Below, piece by piece: positions 21,288-33,454 of a stretch of DNA of 64,000 nt. Both the position numbers and the translations under genes were made by a program. Within the stretch, counting starts at the first letter, position 1. Each line of letters opens with the position of its first letter. The notes beneath the pieces were generated by a model. The model worked only from the letters and a program-made list of their open reading frames with translations. It did no database searches and was not told where the DNA came from. This stretch comes from Iris pallida (Eukaryota; Streptophyta; Magnoliopsida; Asparagales; Iridaceae). Where the stretch lies: positions 1 to 64,000 of the forward strand of contig JANAVB010012074.1 in NCBI GenBank assembly GCA_029216955.1, given 5' to 3'.

Positions 21288-22267
21288 CTACATCATCCGG
21301 ACCGTAGTAGATACAACAATCCTTCTCACAATCATCTGTAATATTTTGTTAATATATCCAGTCAGGATGGAACAAGCGCAATCAACTAACAACAGTTAAT
21401 AAGATAGGATAAAAGCTATAAGACTGTAAATAGAGAGTATATATAATAAATCATAAGATGTATATGTGAGTATGATGGCAAGGTAAGCTGTAAATCTAGA
21501 GCTAGAATAAGGCAAATAAAACTGATCATGGCATGTACAAGAATCAAGAATCATCTATATAGGTGTGTGAGTAATAACTATAACATGTGGTCGGCTTGGA
21601 AACTTGCACAATAGTAACAGGCCTGGCTAATCATACATGGAGTGTATGATCAACACTCACAATCAATCGATGCATATTGGGTGCACAATAAGAATTGACC
21701 ACATATCTACACTAATACTCCCCGCCACCGACTGGTAGAGTGGATCCAAGCAAGATATGTTACGACACAAGATTCTGCGAGAATGAAGCAAGTCTCCTCG
21801 AGAATCAGTGTCCATATATTGCACAAGAACTACAAGGGGGCTTGTACAAGATATATCAAGATAACAAGGAATAACATCTCATGTCAGGATCCATGAATAC
21901 CAATCCGTATGACCAATGTGTCAAGAACAAGCATATCTACACTAATTACATGAATTATAATAATTATCATAAATTAGAAAAGTTATCAGAGAATATACTC
22001 GCCTGTGATGTGATGGATAAGTCGACTGAGTCCAAGAACAGTGCCTCGAGGACCTATAGATGGAATAATGAATCAATATAATGGTTTGGAAGTGAAATCA
22101 AGTCATACTAAATCAAACTAGGTCAAGACACGTCAAACTAAGTCAAACTAGATCAAACTAGGTCAAACAAAGTCAAACTAGGTCAAGGCAAGTCAAAGCA
22201 AGTCAAACTAGATCAATCTAAGTCAAAGGTTGACTTATAGTTGACGTTTGGTCAACTGGTCAACTCT
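21288..22267. repeat. Direct repeat copy 1 (partner at 28,713)
   Basis: About 980 bp align collinearly with 28,713-29,672, with scattered substitutions and small indels. Shared landmarks are CATCCGGACC near the start, GTAGAGTGGATCCAAGCAAG, and the GTCAA-rich end. Both copies contain a similar 66-codon frame (21,881-22,081 and 29,306-29,506). It is probably not a gene, since the translation has no family features. Confidence 0.85.
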
Positions 22268-22425
22268 GGTCAACCCTTGGTCAACTCTAGGTTGACTAAC
22301 GTTGACTAACAGTTGACTTTTGGGTCAACTTCGGTCAAGTTGAAGTCAATTTTATGCTACGGTTGACCTTCGATTGACTTTTGGTCAAAAATTGTCAACT
22401 GTGGTCAACCAAGGTCAAAACTAGT
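22093..22425. promoter_or_regulatory. Dense W-box (TTGAC/GTCAA) array
   Basis: I count about 27 copies of TTGAC or its complement in 330 bp, nearly all extended to the full W-box TTGAC[CT]. The left part has them in GTCAA orientation and the right part in both. WRKY factors bind this core, but whether the array is bound is unknown. The partner copy at about 29,520-29,672 has the left half. Confidence 0.6.
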
Positions 22426-22928
22426 CTAAGTCTACTATTCCTAACCATTACCAACCATAAAATCCTAATTATAGCTATACTTTAAAGTAGTTAACTCACA
22501 TATTATGAAATTTATATTGCCTTAACATACCCTGCTTACCCTTTCTAAGGTAATCCATTACCTTAGCCTCTAACTCCCACTCTAGACTTTTCCACCCTCA
22601 TTCTAAGTATTCCCCTACTCGCTGATATGGTATCCTAACCTTCTTCTAGAATATCGATACCGTATTATGGTAACTTGATACTAGAAAGTCCAAAAAGATA
22701 AATTTACATTACCATAAGGTAATGAGAACCATGAGATACCAACTTGGTATCTCAAGGATACCACACAATCTAAACTCTAACCATTATATAATCTAACTTG
22801 TATCAAGACTCTAACTACACTAACTTCTAAAACTAACTAAACATTCTAACTCCTATACAAAACTAACTTCTAACTAAAACTAAACTCACTCACGCATACT
22901 CACCACAAGTCAACATATTAGGAAGTAA

Positions 22929-23052
22929 AGGGGGTTTATATAGGGGGTATATATGGGTGTATATAGGGGTATATATGGGGTATATATAGGGTATATATAG
23001 GTATATATATGGGGAAAATATAGGGCTACCTAGGGGGTCAATGGGGGGGTGT
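22929..23052 (+). repeat. G-run/TATATA alternating repeat
   Basis: Runs of 3-7 G alternate with TATATA-type spacers at roughly 10-15 bp intervals. It precedes a CTG-rich stretch (23,059-23,155). Confidence 0.6.
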
Positions 23053-23159
23053 TTTGCAGCTGCTACTGCTGCTGCTGCATATAGCTGCTGCTAATTATGC
23101 TGCTGCTGCTGTTTTGTAGGGGGGCAGCAGCTCCTAATCCCCTCCACAGCTGCTGCTGT

Positions 23160-23382
23160 TGTTTCCCTTTCTCCCTCTCCTTCTCACTCTCTATACTCTC
23201 CTCTATCTCACTCTCTATACTCTCCTCTATATATATATATATATATTTTTTTTTTATATACTCTCTCTCTCTCTCCCTCCCTCTCCTTCTCACTCTCTAT
23301 ACTCTCCTCTATCTCACTCTCTATACTCTCCTCTCTCTCTCTATATATATATATATATAACACTCACACACACATACATAAA

Positions 23383-23462
<80 letters not shown>

Positions 23463-23564
23463 GAATACATATATAGGTAGACACACACACACACACATGA
23501 ATACATATATAGGTAGACACACACACTCACACATGAATACATATATAGGTAGACACACACACTC

Positions 23565-23620
<56 letters not shown>
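23160..23620. repeat. Compound microsatellite (CT, TA, TG, CA, 41-bp units)
   Basis: Pyrimidine CT-rich sequence is followed by (TA)n, (TG)n and (CA)n. Then come about three units of roughly 41 bp built on GAATACATATATAGGTAGACAC, and a final (TA)n to 23,620. The long open frames here are purely repeat-derived. Confidence 0.9.
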
Positions 23621-23625
<5 letters not shown>

Positions 23626-23755
23626 AAACCCTCCTTTTTATTGATCAAGGCTCAAAATGCCGAAGCCTGAGACGTATACAAGGCCAAAAAGACGCCTATA
23701 CAAGTATACCAACAAAAGGGACAAAAATAGGGGAGGCAAAACAACTGCCCCAGGG

Positions 23756-24750
23756 TCAGGGTACCAGCGAGGACCAGAACGCTGACGAACTGTAGGAGCA
23801 CAGGACGCTCCGCTTACGGCATTGGCGAAAGACTTCCCGAGTGAGCTGGTCGACTGAGTATTGGTGACCTTCGTATCTTGCCTTATTACAATTTTTCCAA
23901 ATCGCCCACGTAGCGGCTGCTGCGACGATCTGGTGGTCATGGAAAGCTGAACCCCATGAGGCCGCAAGATCGTGGAAGCGACCGCCCTCTGGATCTATAT
24001 TGAAGTGTCGGTTAAGGGTCCTCCAGATACTGGTCGACAGGAACCACTTCTTGGGAATACATGTGTGCCAACAGTGTGCGCTAACATGATATGGACGCCC
24101 CACTCCTTGGCTAGCAATTCTCGCCGACCTCACCGAAAATGCCCCCGAGGCCTCGGGCATCCACTTCAGTGCATCGACATCGCTGCCGATACGAAGACCG
24201 CTCGATCGAATGCACTTTGCTGTTTCGCTGCCGGCCAATTCTCAGATCTTGTCCCAGTTCCAGTCTTCCATAATGGGGTTCCACAAGTCTTTGATCCGAA
24301 TGTTTCTCGGGCTCTCTGTGAGCCTCGGGATCAAGCTATCCCCGGTCCATCGCTCCCGGAATGGATCCGTCTCGCCGTCGCCCAATTGAAGTCTTATAGC
24401 AGGTTCAGCAAGGTCTCGCCCGCTCAGGATACGACGCCAAGCCGCAGAGGATCTGATGTTGGATATGGCCACTGAAGGATGGACGTGTTTGAAGAATCTG
24501 GTTTTCATAAACCTGGTCCATAGATTCTTGCTCGTGCGAAGTTTCTACCACAATTTCATCGAAAATGCTTTAATGATGTGAGTGAGTTTGTTAAATCCCA
24601 GACCCCCTTCCTCAGTAGGATAAGCCATGAAGTCCCAGCTAGCCCAGTGATGCTTGTCTTGCCCGTTGCAATGAACACAGAAGAAATTACAGAAAATCTG
24701 TTCGATCGAAGAAAGCACCTTCAAAGGCGGAGAGCATGCGGCCAGGGTGT
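23756..24750 (-). pseudogene. LINE ORF2: C-terminal region
   Basis: Pieces lie in shifting frames: 24,750-24,545 (ending GGLGFNKLTHIIKAFSMKLW), 24,508-24,242 and 24,238-23,756. The last has CIPKKWFLSTSIWRTL, resembling the start of the zf-RVT domain of plant LINEs. The usual Cys cluster after it is not seen, so an internal deletion is likely. Behind it is a short 3' UTR. Confidence 0.65.
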
Positions 24751-26445
24751 GAATGGGATAGAGTTGAGCACGTGTTTGATGAGAATCATCTTGCCGCCTG
24801 GGGATAAAGTGGCATTTTGCCACCCACTAAGTTTATTCCTGATTCTAGTGATCAATTTCTCAAAGATGCCAACGTTGGATTTACCATACACCAAAGGGTA
24901 CCCGAGATAGTTGAATGGAGGATGGTCAACCGTAAAGAAAGTTAAGTTGGAGAGCCCGATTGTGTGCTCCCTTTTGGTGTTGTGGTGGGCATAGATGATG
25001 CCCTTGGAAGGGCTGATCTTCTGGCCGGAGCATGTGGAGTACCTCTGCAGGGTGTTGTGGACTACCGCCATCGCCTCTTCGTCCCCAGAAGAGAAAATGA
25101 GTAAATCGTCGACAAAGGCCAGATGGGTAATTATCGAACATCCGCTGGATGTGTGGGAATGCTGGAAGTTCGGCGTGTTGGTCATGTTGTTAAGGTTCTT
25201 GCTGAGGGCATCAGCCGCGATAATGAAGACAGTGGATGATAGAGGGTCGTCTTGCCTAACCCCTCGAGTGGATTTGAAAAATCTCTCGGCTTGGCCGTTT
25301 ATGACCATGGAGAACCACGAGTTGCTAATCGATCTCCACACGATGTTGGTCCAATTTTCGAAGAAACCAAAAGCCCTGAAGACCCAGATCATAAACTGCC
25401 AGTCCAGTCTGTCATAAGCTTTCTCCATGTCGATTTTGACAGCGATGTTTTCCTCCCTTACAAGGAACTTCATGCAGGTTATTAACTCTTGTGCCAGCAT
25501 AATATTGTCCTGGATGTTCCTCCCTCGGACAAACCCGCTTTGCTCCTCGGAGATAATCTTGGGTAGGATCCCTGCCATTCTCGTAGCTATGATTTTAAAG
25601 ATGATCTTGTTGGTGAAATTGTATAGACTGATGGGACGGAAGTCGCGAAATGACTCCGGGTTTTCTTTTTTCGGTATAAGGATGAGTTTAGCGCTGGAAA
25701 TGGCTTTGGGGTATGTGGCACCTTCGAAGAATGCAATAGCTGCTTCGGTGATATCCTGCTTGATAATGTCCCAACACGTGCGAAAGAAGACCCCCGAAAA
25801 GTCGTCCGACCCGGGTGCACTATTCTCATTCAGGGCCCACACCGCATCTTTCACCTCCTGGGCAGTAGAAGAGCGATCTAGCTGGGCATTATCATTGTTG
25901 TTAATGACAAGGGGGATTTGATCCAGGAAGGCGTTGTCTTTGTGAACCGTGTCTTTGGAGAATAATTTGGAATAGAATTCCATAGCGGCCATCTGGATGC
26001 TCTTTTGGTCAGTGATGATGTTCCCGTTGTCGTCGATAGTATGGTGAATCGCTAACTTCTGTCTGCGGCCAATGACACAAGCGTGGAAATAATTCGAGTT
26101 TTTATCCCCATCGCTGTCCCATTTCAATCTCGCTTTCTGCTTCCAGAAGTCAGTTTCCACTTTGAGTCTGAATTTAAGCATGTCCTTGGTAAAATTTAGG
26201 GCAGTCCTGACCGCCGGGGAACGATCCAAAGTGAACCTGGCTTCGGCACGGGTGACGTCGTCCTCGGCGGTCCGAACAGCTTGAAAGATGTCCCCGTAAG
26301 CTAGTTTGCTCCAATTGGATAGGGCTTTCCTCGTTGCCTTGAGCTTTTTGCTCACCCAGGATAGGGGATTAGGAGAATCTACGCTATTCCACGCGTCCGC
26401 AATGATGCACAAAAATTGGGGGTGTTCGGTCCAGAAGTCGAGGAA
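24721..26445 (-). pseudogene. LINE ORF2: reverse transcriptase domain
   Basis: In frame with the endonuclease after the TGA; the first Met is at 26,412. Numbering from it: SAKLILIPKKE about 240, FRPISLYN about 258, QSGFVRGRNIQDNI about 291, KIDMEKAYDRLDW about 326, GVRQDDPLSS about 384 (family RQGDPLSP, Gly to Asp) and FVDD at 433-436 (family [FY]ADD). The frame is lost near 24,752 by a probable 1-base deletion. The following residues are found in another frame (CSPPLKVLSSIEQIFCNFF, from 24,823). Confidence 0.87.
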
Positions 26446-27168
26446 TCAGAAGTTCTTTTTGGATGGATTAGAATTGTTTTTAATGACCACCAGCAGAGGG
26501 GCGTGGTCAGATTCAGTAGAGTTGAGATGAGTTAGGTTGGTGGAAATCCCCATGCCGTGCCATAGGACATTCGTGAGGGCTCTGTCTAGACGGGAATATT
26601 GGCGACGGTCGCCTTCTTGCATGTTGCACCAGGTGAAAGCATTGCCGGATAACTGGAGAGACGTTAGGTGAGCATTGAAGATGAAGTTGTTGAAGTCCTG
26701 CATGGCCCTGATAGGAGGGGGGCGACCCTCGATTTTCTTTTCTCTGCAGGTGAGCGCATTAAAGTCCCCAATGCAAAGCCAAGGATAGTTGATGTGGTTT
26801 AGGTGGATGTCAAGGAGATCGTTCCAGAGTTGTTTCTGCTCAGTAATATTACAGCTGCCGTGGACTGCGGAGATGATGGTGCGCTCTGGTAGCATGGGAT
26901 GTTCCATCAAGCAGGAGAGGGCCTGTCTAGTGTCCTGGATGCTCCCAATGCTGATATCTTCAGTACAGAGGATCCAAATATCGTGTCTGCTGGCGATGGC
27001 CGTGGGAAGGCCCAGCTGCAGTTGGATGGATTTTAATATTTTGGGGGGTATTTTGGGTTCGAGAATAATAAGGATATCAATCTTGTGGATTTTTCTGAGG
27101 CAGATAATTCTCCTTAATGTTGGTTTGTTCCCCAGTCCGCGAACATTCCAGGATAGGATGTTAAGCAT
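26446..27168 (-). pseudogene. LINE ORF2: apurinic-type endonuclease domain
   Basis: It starts MLNILSWNVRGLGN. The catalytic landmarks of L1 endonucleases can all be read: the Asn in SWNVRG, Glu in LEPK, GDFNAL, SRLDRAL and the final SDHAPL. The domain spans about 230 residues, the usual length. It ends in a TGA at 26,448-26,446. The reverse transcriptase continues in the same frame directly after that stop, so one codon separates an otherwise collinear ORF2. Confidence 0.85.
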
Positions 27169-27300
27169 TAAAGAGTTTGTGGGGGACTTTTTTTGCTCCG
27201 CTTGGCGGCAGATCTGGTTTGGATGGATGTGGTTTCAGTGGGTGCTATCTTGACAATGACCTCGCTCGTGGTTGATGCTTCTGCCTTTGTCGAGGCTGGA
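27168..27300 (-). pseudogene. C-terminal tail of LINE ORF1
   Basis: About 43 codons, Ser/Thr-, Lys- and Pro-rich (RSAAKRSKKSPPQTL), end in TAA at 27,170-27,168. This overlaps the ORF2 start as TAATG. The rest of ORF1 is missing: upstream the frame runs into (TA)n/(CA)n microsatellite. ORF1 proteins bind LINE RNA; only a basic tail is left here. Confidence 0.6.
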
Positions 27301-27301
27301 G

Positions 27302-27475
<174 letters not shown>

Positions 27476-28247
27476 ACACATACATCCTAGTTTCTCCTTG
27501 GAGTCTCCCAATGGTCTCAGGAGACACAACCATGGGGGTAGATCCTATGGGTTCCAAACTAATCAAACTTCATGGGAAATTGATTTAGAGGGTTGAAATT
27601 TACCTATTAGGAGTGAACCCTAATGAAACTCTCTCCGACACGAAGATCCTTGTAGAAAGGACACTTCCACCTTGCACTTTTCTCCCAAACTTTGGTAGCA
27701 CCCTCCCTTGATGATGTAGAGAGGATTGATGGAAGAAATTTTGGGGAAAAGAGATGATTTGGAGATGAAATCAAAAGTTTAGGATTAGGTTTGGGGAAGA
27801 ACACCCAAAATAGGAAGAAAGGAGGCTATGTGTGAAAAATTGGAATAAAAAAGAAGGAAAGGGATGGCCGGCCATGTAAGGAGGTTTGGGGGCATTTGGC
27901 AAATGTCCAAAATGCCCTCCAAGCCTCCTTTAGGTCAAATTTGACTTATGTGATAATTCAGGATTAAAAGGGCCAAGTTAAAATCTTCAAATTGATCAAT
28001 TAAGCCATGTGGCATTAGTCTAAATGCTCTAGGCTAATTAGTGGGATTTATGGGTAAAGTCTAATATAAGTTTGGGTCCCATCCAGAGTCTAAGCTACCC
28101 GGGTCCCCGATACAAGTCGGAATGAGATGAAATTCGAACCTGACTTAAATAATTCCCAAATAATATTATTAATAAATAAATAATTCCCAAATACCAAAAA
28201 AAGCAAAATGACCATTTTAACCCTATTTATGAAAAGTGGGAGTGACA

Positions 28248-28712
28248 ATTTAATTAGCCATTCGCCAGTACATGTGATCGTACTGATCCTCGCTCTTTAC
28301 AGGTCCCGCGAACCAGGAAGGACGCGCCAACTAGCTCGACAACGTTCGTAATTTTGAAGCTTCGGCCGTACATCGAAGACTTGTCCCACAACTCCACTTT
28401 TAAAGACTCTCAGCTGTCCAAGGAAGATGGCTCAACGTCCCTCCATTCCAGGTCACTAGAGTACTTTGTTGTATATCGAGGGATATGTGCAATGTATGGA
28501 ACGGCTATCTCATTAGCACTCTTTTATAATCGAGTCATGTTGTAGCCCGCACGGCACGAGTCATGTACTGGAGTCTGTAAATAATATTCATTATCAATAA
28601 AGATCAAAGTTTCCTTTACTTAATGTGTGATACAATTTGTCTGCGTACTCTCTTAGATCTCGTGTCTCAGATTACCTTATGACTATGCCTACCTAGGGTA
28701 CGGGTCGTGATA
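28248..28712. other. LTR-end-like fragment, no gene
   Basis: It ends GGGTACGGGTCGTGATA, very like the 3' ends of the plus-oriented LTRs here (GGGTCGTGACA), with AATAAA at about 28,600. It looks like a truncated LTR joined to the repeat copy at 28,713. The 63-codon frame at 28,354-28,545 is unrecognisable. Confidence 0.4.
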
Positions 28713-29672
28713 CTACGTCATCCGGACCATAGTAGGTATAGCAATCCTCCTCACAGTCATCTGTAATATTTTGTCAACATATCCAGTCCGGATGGAACGA
28801 GCACAATCAACTAACAACAGTTCACAAGATAGGATAAAAGCTACAAGACTGTAAATAGAGAGTATATATAATAAATAATGAGATGTACATGTGAGTATCA
28901 TGGCAAGGTAAGCTGTAAATCTAGAGCTAGAACAAGGCAAGTAAAACTGATCATAGCATGTACAAGAATCAAGAATCATATATCTAGGTGTGTGAGTAAT
29001 AGCTACAACATGTGGCCGGCTTGGGAACTTGCACAATAGTAATAGGCCTGGCTAATCATACATGGAGTGTATGATCAACACTCACAATTAAGCGATGCAT
29101 AATGGGTGCACAATAGGAATTGACCACATATCTACACTAATACAGCCTGCCCCCGACTGGTAGAGTGGATCCAAGCAAGACACATTACGACACAGGATTC
29201 TGCGAGAAGGAAGCAAGTCTCCTCGAGAATATGTGTCCATACATTACACAAAAACTAAAAGGGGGCTTGCACAAGATATACCAAGATAACAAGGAATAAC
29301 ATGTCATGTCGGGATCCATAAATACCAATCCGTGTGACCAATGTGTCAAGAACAAGCATATCTACACTAATTACATAAATTATAATAATTATCGTAAATT
29401 AAAAAAGTTATCAGAGAATGTACTCGCCTGTGATGTGATGGATAAGTCGACTGAGTCCAAGAACAGTGCCTCGAGGACCTATAGATGGAATACTGTATCA
29501 ATATAATGGTTTGGAAGTGAAATCAAGTCATACTGAGTCAAACTAGGTCAAGACACGTCAAACTAGGTCAAACGAACTCAAACTAGGTCAAGGCAAATCA
29601 AAGCAAGTCAAACTAGATCAATCTAAGTCAAAGGTTGACTTACAGTTGACTTTTGGTCAACTAGTCAACTCT
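28713..29672. repeat. Direct repeat copy 2 (partner at 21,288)
   Basis: Collinear with 21,288-22,267. Alignment stops exactly at CAACTCT (29,672), where LTR A begins. In copy 1 the sequence carries on as GGTCAACCC, so the LARD inserted inside this repeat. The far half should lie beyond the window. Confidence 0.85.
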
Positions 29673-32600
29673 TGTAGCTCCCCTTCCTGGAAAGTTAGAA
29701 ATATTTTATTTTTAATTATTTTATTCGAATGGTGATTTTTAGATTTTTGTAAATAATTATTTAGTAAATTATTACGGTAGATGATTTTAGTCATGATTAG
29801 GGGTTGGAATACAAGACGACTAGGAATCATGGCACGGATAGTGCAGTGGGATACTTTGACTAGAGTTTAGCCATGGTAGGGGAAGGCCGAGCCATAGTGA
29901 TGTCCTAACTAGGAAAACCAGACCTAGTTGTGACATGACCATTATAAATAGTTTAATTATTCATTATTATTATTATTTGATATTTAAGTGATCCGGTTGA
30001 CTGGACCCGGACCGGACCAAGCCCATGTAGTCATGCGGCACGTCCAAGGACATTCATGTTGAGGGAATTTGGTATGAGGGTGTTGTATTTCATTTTAATG
30101 ATTTAACGAATATTTTCTAGTATTCGAAATTAGATATTATAATTATCATTATTTAGTTGATATTCAATGACATTGGTATAAAATAGATCCTTGTACATTT
30201 TGGGATTGTTAGACTGTATATGATGGTATGCACACCATTATGGATTTATTGAACTTCATTACTATTATTATTATTTTATTATCGATATTATCGAGGATAT
30301 TATTATACAATATTATTTTATTATTACTGGGTATATTATTATTGTCAATAAATTATATATATATACTTGTTCATATTTATAAAAATAGGCTCCACATAGG
30401 AATGATGCTTTTGGTTTTATTTAGAATTTATGGATTATATTATACAAGTGTATATATAAATATATAGATAAGTAAATATATGTATATAGATATAAGTAAA
30501 TAAATATATATATATATATATATATATATTTTAAATATATATAAATAAATAAATATATAAATAAATATATGTATATAGATATAAATATATGTGCGTATGT
30601 GTGTATATATATATACGTATAGTAGAACGTATACATGTATGATTATAAGTATATATATATATGAATATATATAGATGTATTAGTCATAATAGAAAAATAA
30701 AAATAAAAAGGAAAAGAATAAGAAACAGTAGCAGCCCGGCCCACAGGTCGACTCCAAAGACCCCAGCCCAAGCTCTACAAAGCCCCCCCCGACCTGTGAA
30801 ACCTACAGAACATGAATATCTATTTTTACGCGAGCAGAGAGAGATCGAGAGGAATTAAGAACGAAACCCTAGCCGATGTCTTCGCCCAACCGAAGACTCT
30901 CGCGCGCCCCCTCGGCCGCGGCGCCACCGCTGCAGTGGTCGGCCGGCCAGCAACAGCAAACGCGCGCGCGGGCCGTGCGCACAAGCGCGGGTTGTACAGT
31001 AGTAGTTCTGGCCATAGGGCGACTTTGCAAAGGGTTTTCGCCACGCGCAGTTGATCATTCGTCGATCTACATCTTCGGGTATGAACACAACCTATAACTC
31101 TTAGAAACCCTTCAAATAGATTTAATTTTCATGATCTAGGTTGTCCGAAAAATCGAACCAAAGTTCGATAAAAACCTGCTCGAAAACAGAGCAAATAGCA
31201 GTCCAATCATCCATGTTTGAAGATCGATTTCGATCAATCTAATGCCATATTAGAAATTCTAATTGAGCACACTTTTAGACAACATGTAGGGCTCTACAAC
31301 CCAATTCGCAGAAGTCGATTGTATCGACTACGTGCCGAGAAATCGGATCCCGAAGTTGACCGAAAATCTATTTCAAAAACTAGAAAAACCACCGATACGA
31401 CGTGCGTCCTGCCAATTCGGGCGACGTGGTCGCAACCCAAAATCATCAAAACGTGCATAACGGCTTCGTGGACGTATGGGCTTTGACAAAATTCAAATTG
31501 GTCGCGTGTGCGCGACGAATTTGATGCGTATCCGTCGAAATTCACCGTATCGGCCTCTGTGCAAATTCCCCAATTACTTTGTGCACGCTCGTCAGATCGA
31601 GACGAAACTTGTGCCAACAGGACCGTATCATTTTTTTGGTCCTGTATGCCAAGTTCGGTTCGATTCTGAGGCAGTTGATTGGATCGCCGTTTTGCGGGCC
31701 CTACGGTCCGACTTAATGGACGATTTTGTGCACGGTCGGCCGGAATCCAACTCAGGACATACGGTTGGGTTCGTATCGAAAAATTGGACCTGTTGACATA
31801 TAGTTTGATGACTTTAGAGACCATAGACTCTGGCACACTTTTCGGTGCAAAGCGAGTCCAACAGCGGACACCGCTTTGACCCAAAATTACCGTTTTGCCC
31901 CTGTGTCTAGAATTAGATTTAAGGACAGGCAATCCCAGCTAATTTGACAATTCTGAAAATGTTGGTAATATTTATTTTAGCATCTGGAGACTTTTTGCAT
32001 GTGTTGACTTTAGTGACTCATCTGATGTGGTTGTACTATCGGTTTCTCCAACTAAGGACCTCAGGCAAGTGCACTTTCTGATTGCTTTCAATTCATAGTA
32101 GTCTTCTCATTTCATGTTTATACATATATCTTGCTGCTTGTTGACACGTTCGTCACACGAAGTAGTCAGGAGGAGAAATATCTTAGTAGACATGTGGACT
32201 ACCCAGAAATATCCCCAAAATGTCTATTCTTGCCTGATAGCAGCTGCACACGACACGTGCAGTGTGTCGAATTTACCCCCTAGCCGTTCACATGTCGAAA
32301 CGAATATTTCACACCACATAGGTAGTTGTATTTTATTTGCTTTCCTTGTCTTCTCCACCGTGCCATGTCAACAGTACTTTCTAGCTTTCATATCTCATAT
32401 GTTATTTTCATATCTTGTTAATTCTATTGTGTTTTCGCATTGTCGTCGGTTTGTGTACTTGTTCCATTCCTGACTGAAAACCAACATTTTTTAGGATAGC
32501 TGTGGCTTCTTTAGCATTGGGAGATTCGGGTGTACTTGCAGACAGAAACCTAGAGATAGATAGTGGTTGTATCATTTTCAAAACTTTGTATTTGTTTTAA

Positions 32601-32771
32601 ATATAAATGTTGTAAATGTTGTAATAAATGTTAGAAATGTGAAAGAGCAATAAATATTATTCTTTTGTAATTTTGAGCATCTTGGCCGTGACAGCGTTCT
32701 ACCGCCGACTCTGCGGCGTAGGCTGGCTTGGAAATGTCTCGTATCCGAAAAAGCGGGTGTGGGTCGTGACA
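29673..32771 (+). repeat. LARD LTR A (full length, 3.1 kb)
   Basis: It starts TGTAGCTCCCC and ends GGGTCGTGACA. It contains a TA-rich microsatellite (30,340-30,680), a GC-rich stretch (30,730-31,070) that may be the promoter or leader, AATAAA at about 32,650 and a hairpin at 32,701-32,720. Open frames such as 31,294-31,932 on the minus strand have no family features. LTR B lacks 30,035-31,216. Confidence 0.9.
30340..30680. repeat. TA-rich microsatellite in LTR A
   Basis: Runs of TATATA, AAATAAAT and ATATGTATATAGATATA; low complexity throughout. It is absent from LTR B because of the deletion there. Confidence 0.85.
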
Positions 32772-33443
32772 AGTTTTTGTGGTGGCCCATGTAGGTCCGT
32801 TTTCTTAAATTAAGCGAACTCGTGGTAGTACCATATTAGTCGTACTACTGCGAGCCTACGACTAGGAAATTCTCATTCATGATCAGGATTGAAATGATTT
32901 AGGAGGATAACTAAGATAAGGGTCCCTATTAATTTGACTAATTGGGTAGTTAAGAGTGTCTGATAGGCCATGCCACTTGGATACAGAATTATAAAATTTA
33001 GATATCTTGCCAGATCTTTATAGATACACTCTTACTTTGATATGACGATATGATCCAACGTGGGTATAATACTTACTTGATTAGTTAGGCTTTTCCAGAA
33101 TTAAGGCTATAATCTTGATAACCTGTTCAGTTTTCTTTTGCTCTATTTTGATATAAATTTCATATCATGAGTTAGAATTGCCTATTTTAAATTCTATTTT
33201 GCTGTAAGAAATTAGTTTATAATTTCTGATTTTGTTATTCGTATAAGAATCTCGAGTTAGTTTTGATTCAAGGTTTTCCCTCAACCAATTAAAATACGTA
33301 TGAAATAAATGTTAGGATGTTCTTATTTTCCTTGTCTTCAGATATTTCCTCCCCGGTCAACCTTTTACTTTAAGGATTGAGACTTATAGGCAGATGTTTA
33401 CGCTTTCTAGCATAGTCAATTAGTTTGAATCTTTAGCAGCTCC
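32772..33443 (+). repeat. LARD internal region, part 1
   Basis: Collinear with 62,808-63,479. I recognise no standard tRNA-type primer binding site: the bases after the LTR read AGTTTTTGTGGTGGCCCATG (TGTTTTTGTGGTTGCCCATG in the second copy). No coding signal. It ends in TCC, duplicated on the other side of CACTA-1. Confidence 0.85.
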
Positions 33444-33454
33444 CACTACACCAT

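Larger units (their letters stand above)
23621..27300 (-). mobile_element. L1-type non-LTR retrotransposon (LINE), 5'-truncated
   Basis: On the minus strand: tail of ORF1, endonuclease and reverse transcriptase of ORF2, C-terminal region, short 3' UTR ending at the (TA)n tract at 23,620. The 5' end is cut inside ORF1 near 27,300, where another microsatellite begins. Both flanks hold the same kinds of TA, CA and GAATAYATATAT repeats, so it probably landed in a microsatellite, hiding the target duplication. One stop and at least one shift inactivate it. Confidence 0.85.

Noticed and set aside
23460..23560. CRISPR-like regular repeats (about 41-bp units)
   Set aside because: Units are CA/TA-rich microsatellite with no unique spacers; plant nuclear context.
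23097..23648. Long open frames through the microsatellite
   Set aside because: Translations are (Tyr-Ile)n, (Cys-Val)n and (His-Thr)n, products of dinucleotide repeats.
31294..31932. 212-codon open frame on the minus strand of LTR A
   Set aside because: It lies inside an LTR, has no family features, and is broken in LTR B. Long chance frames are common in LTRs.
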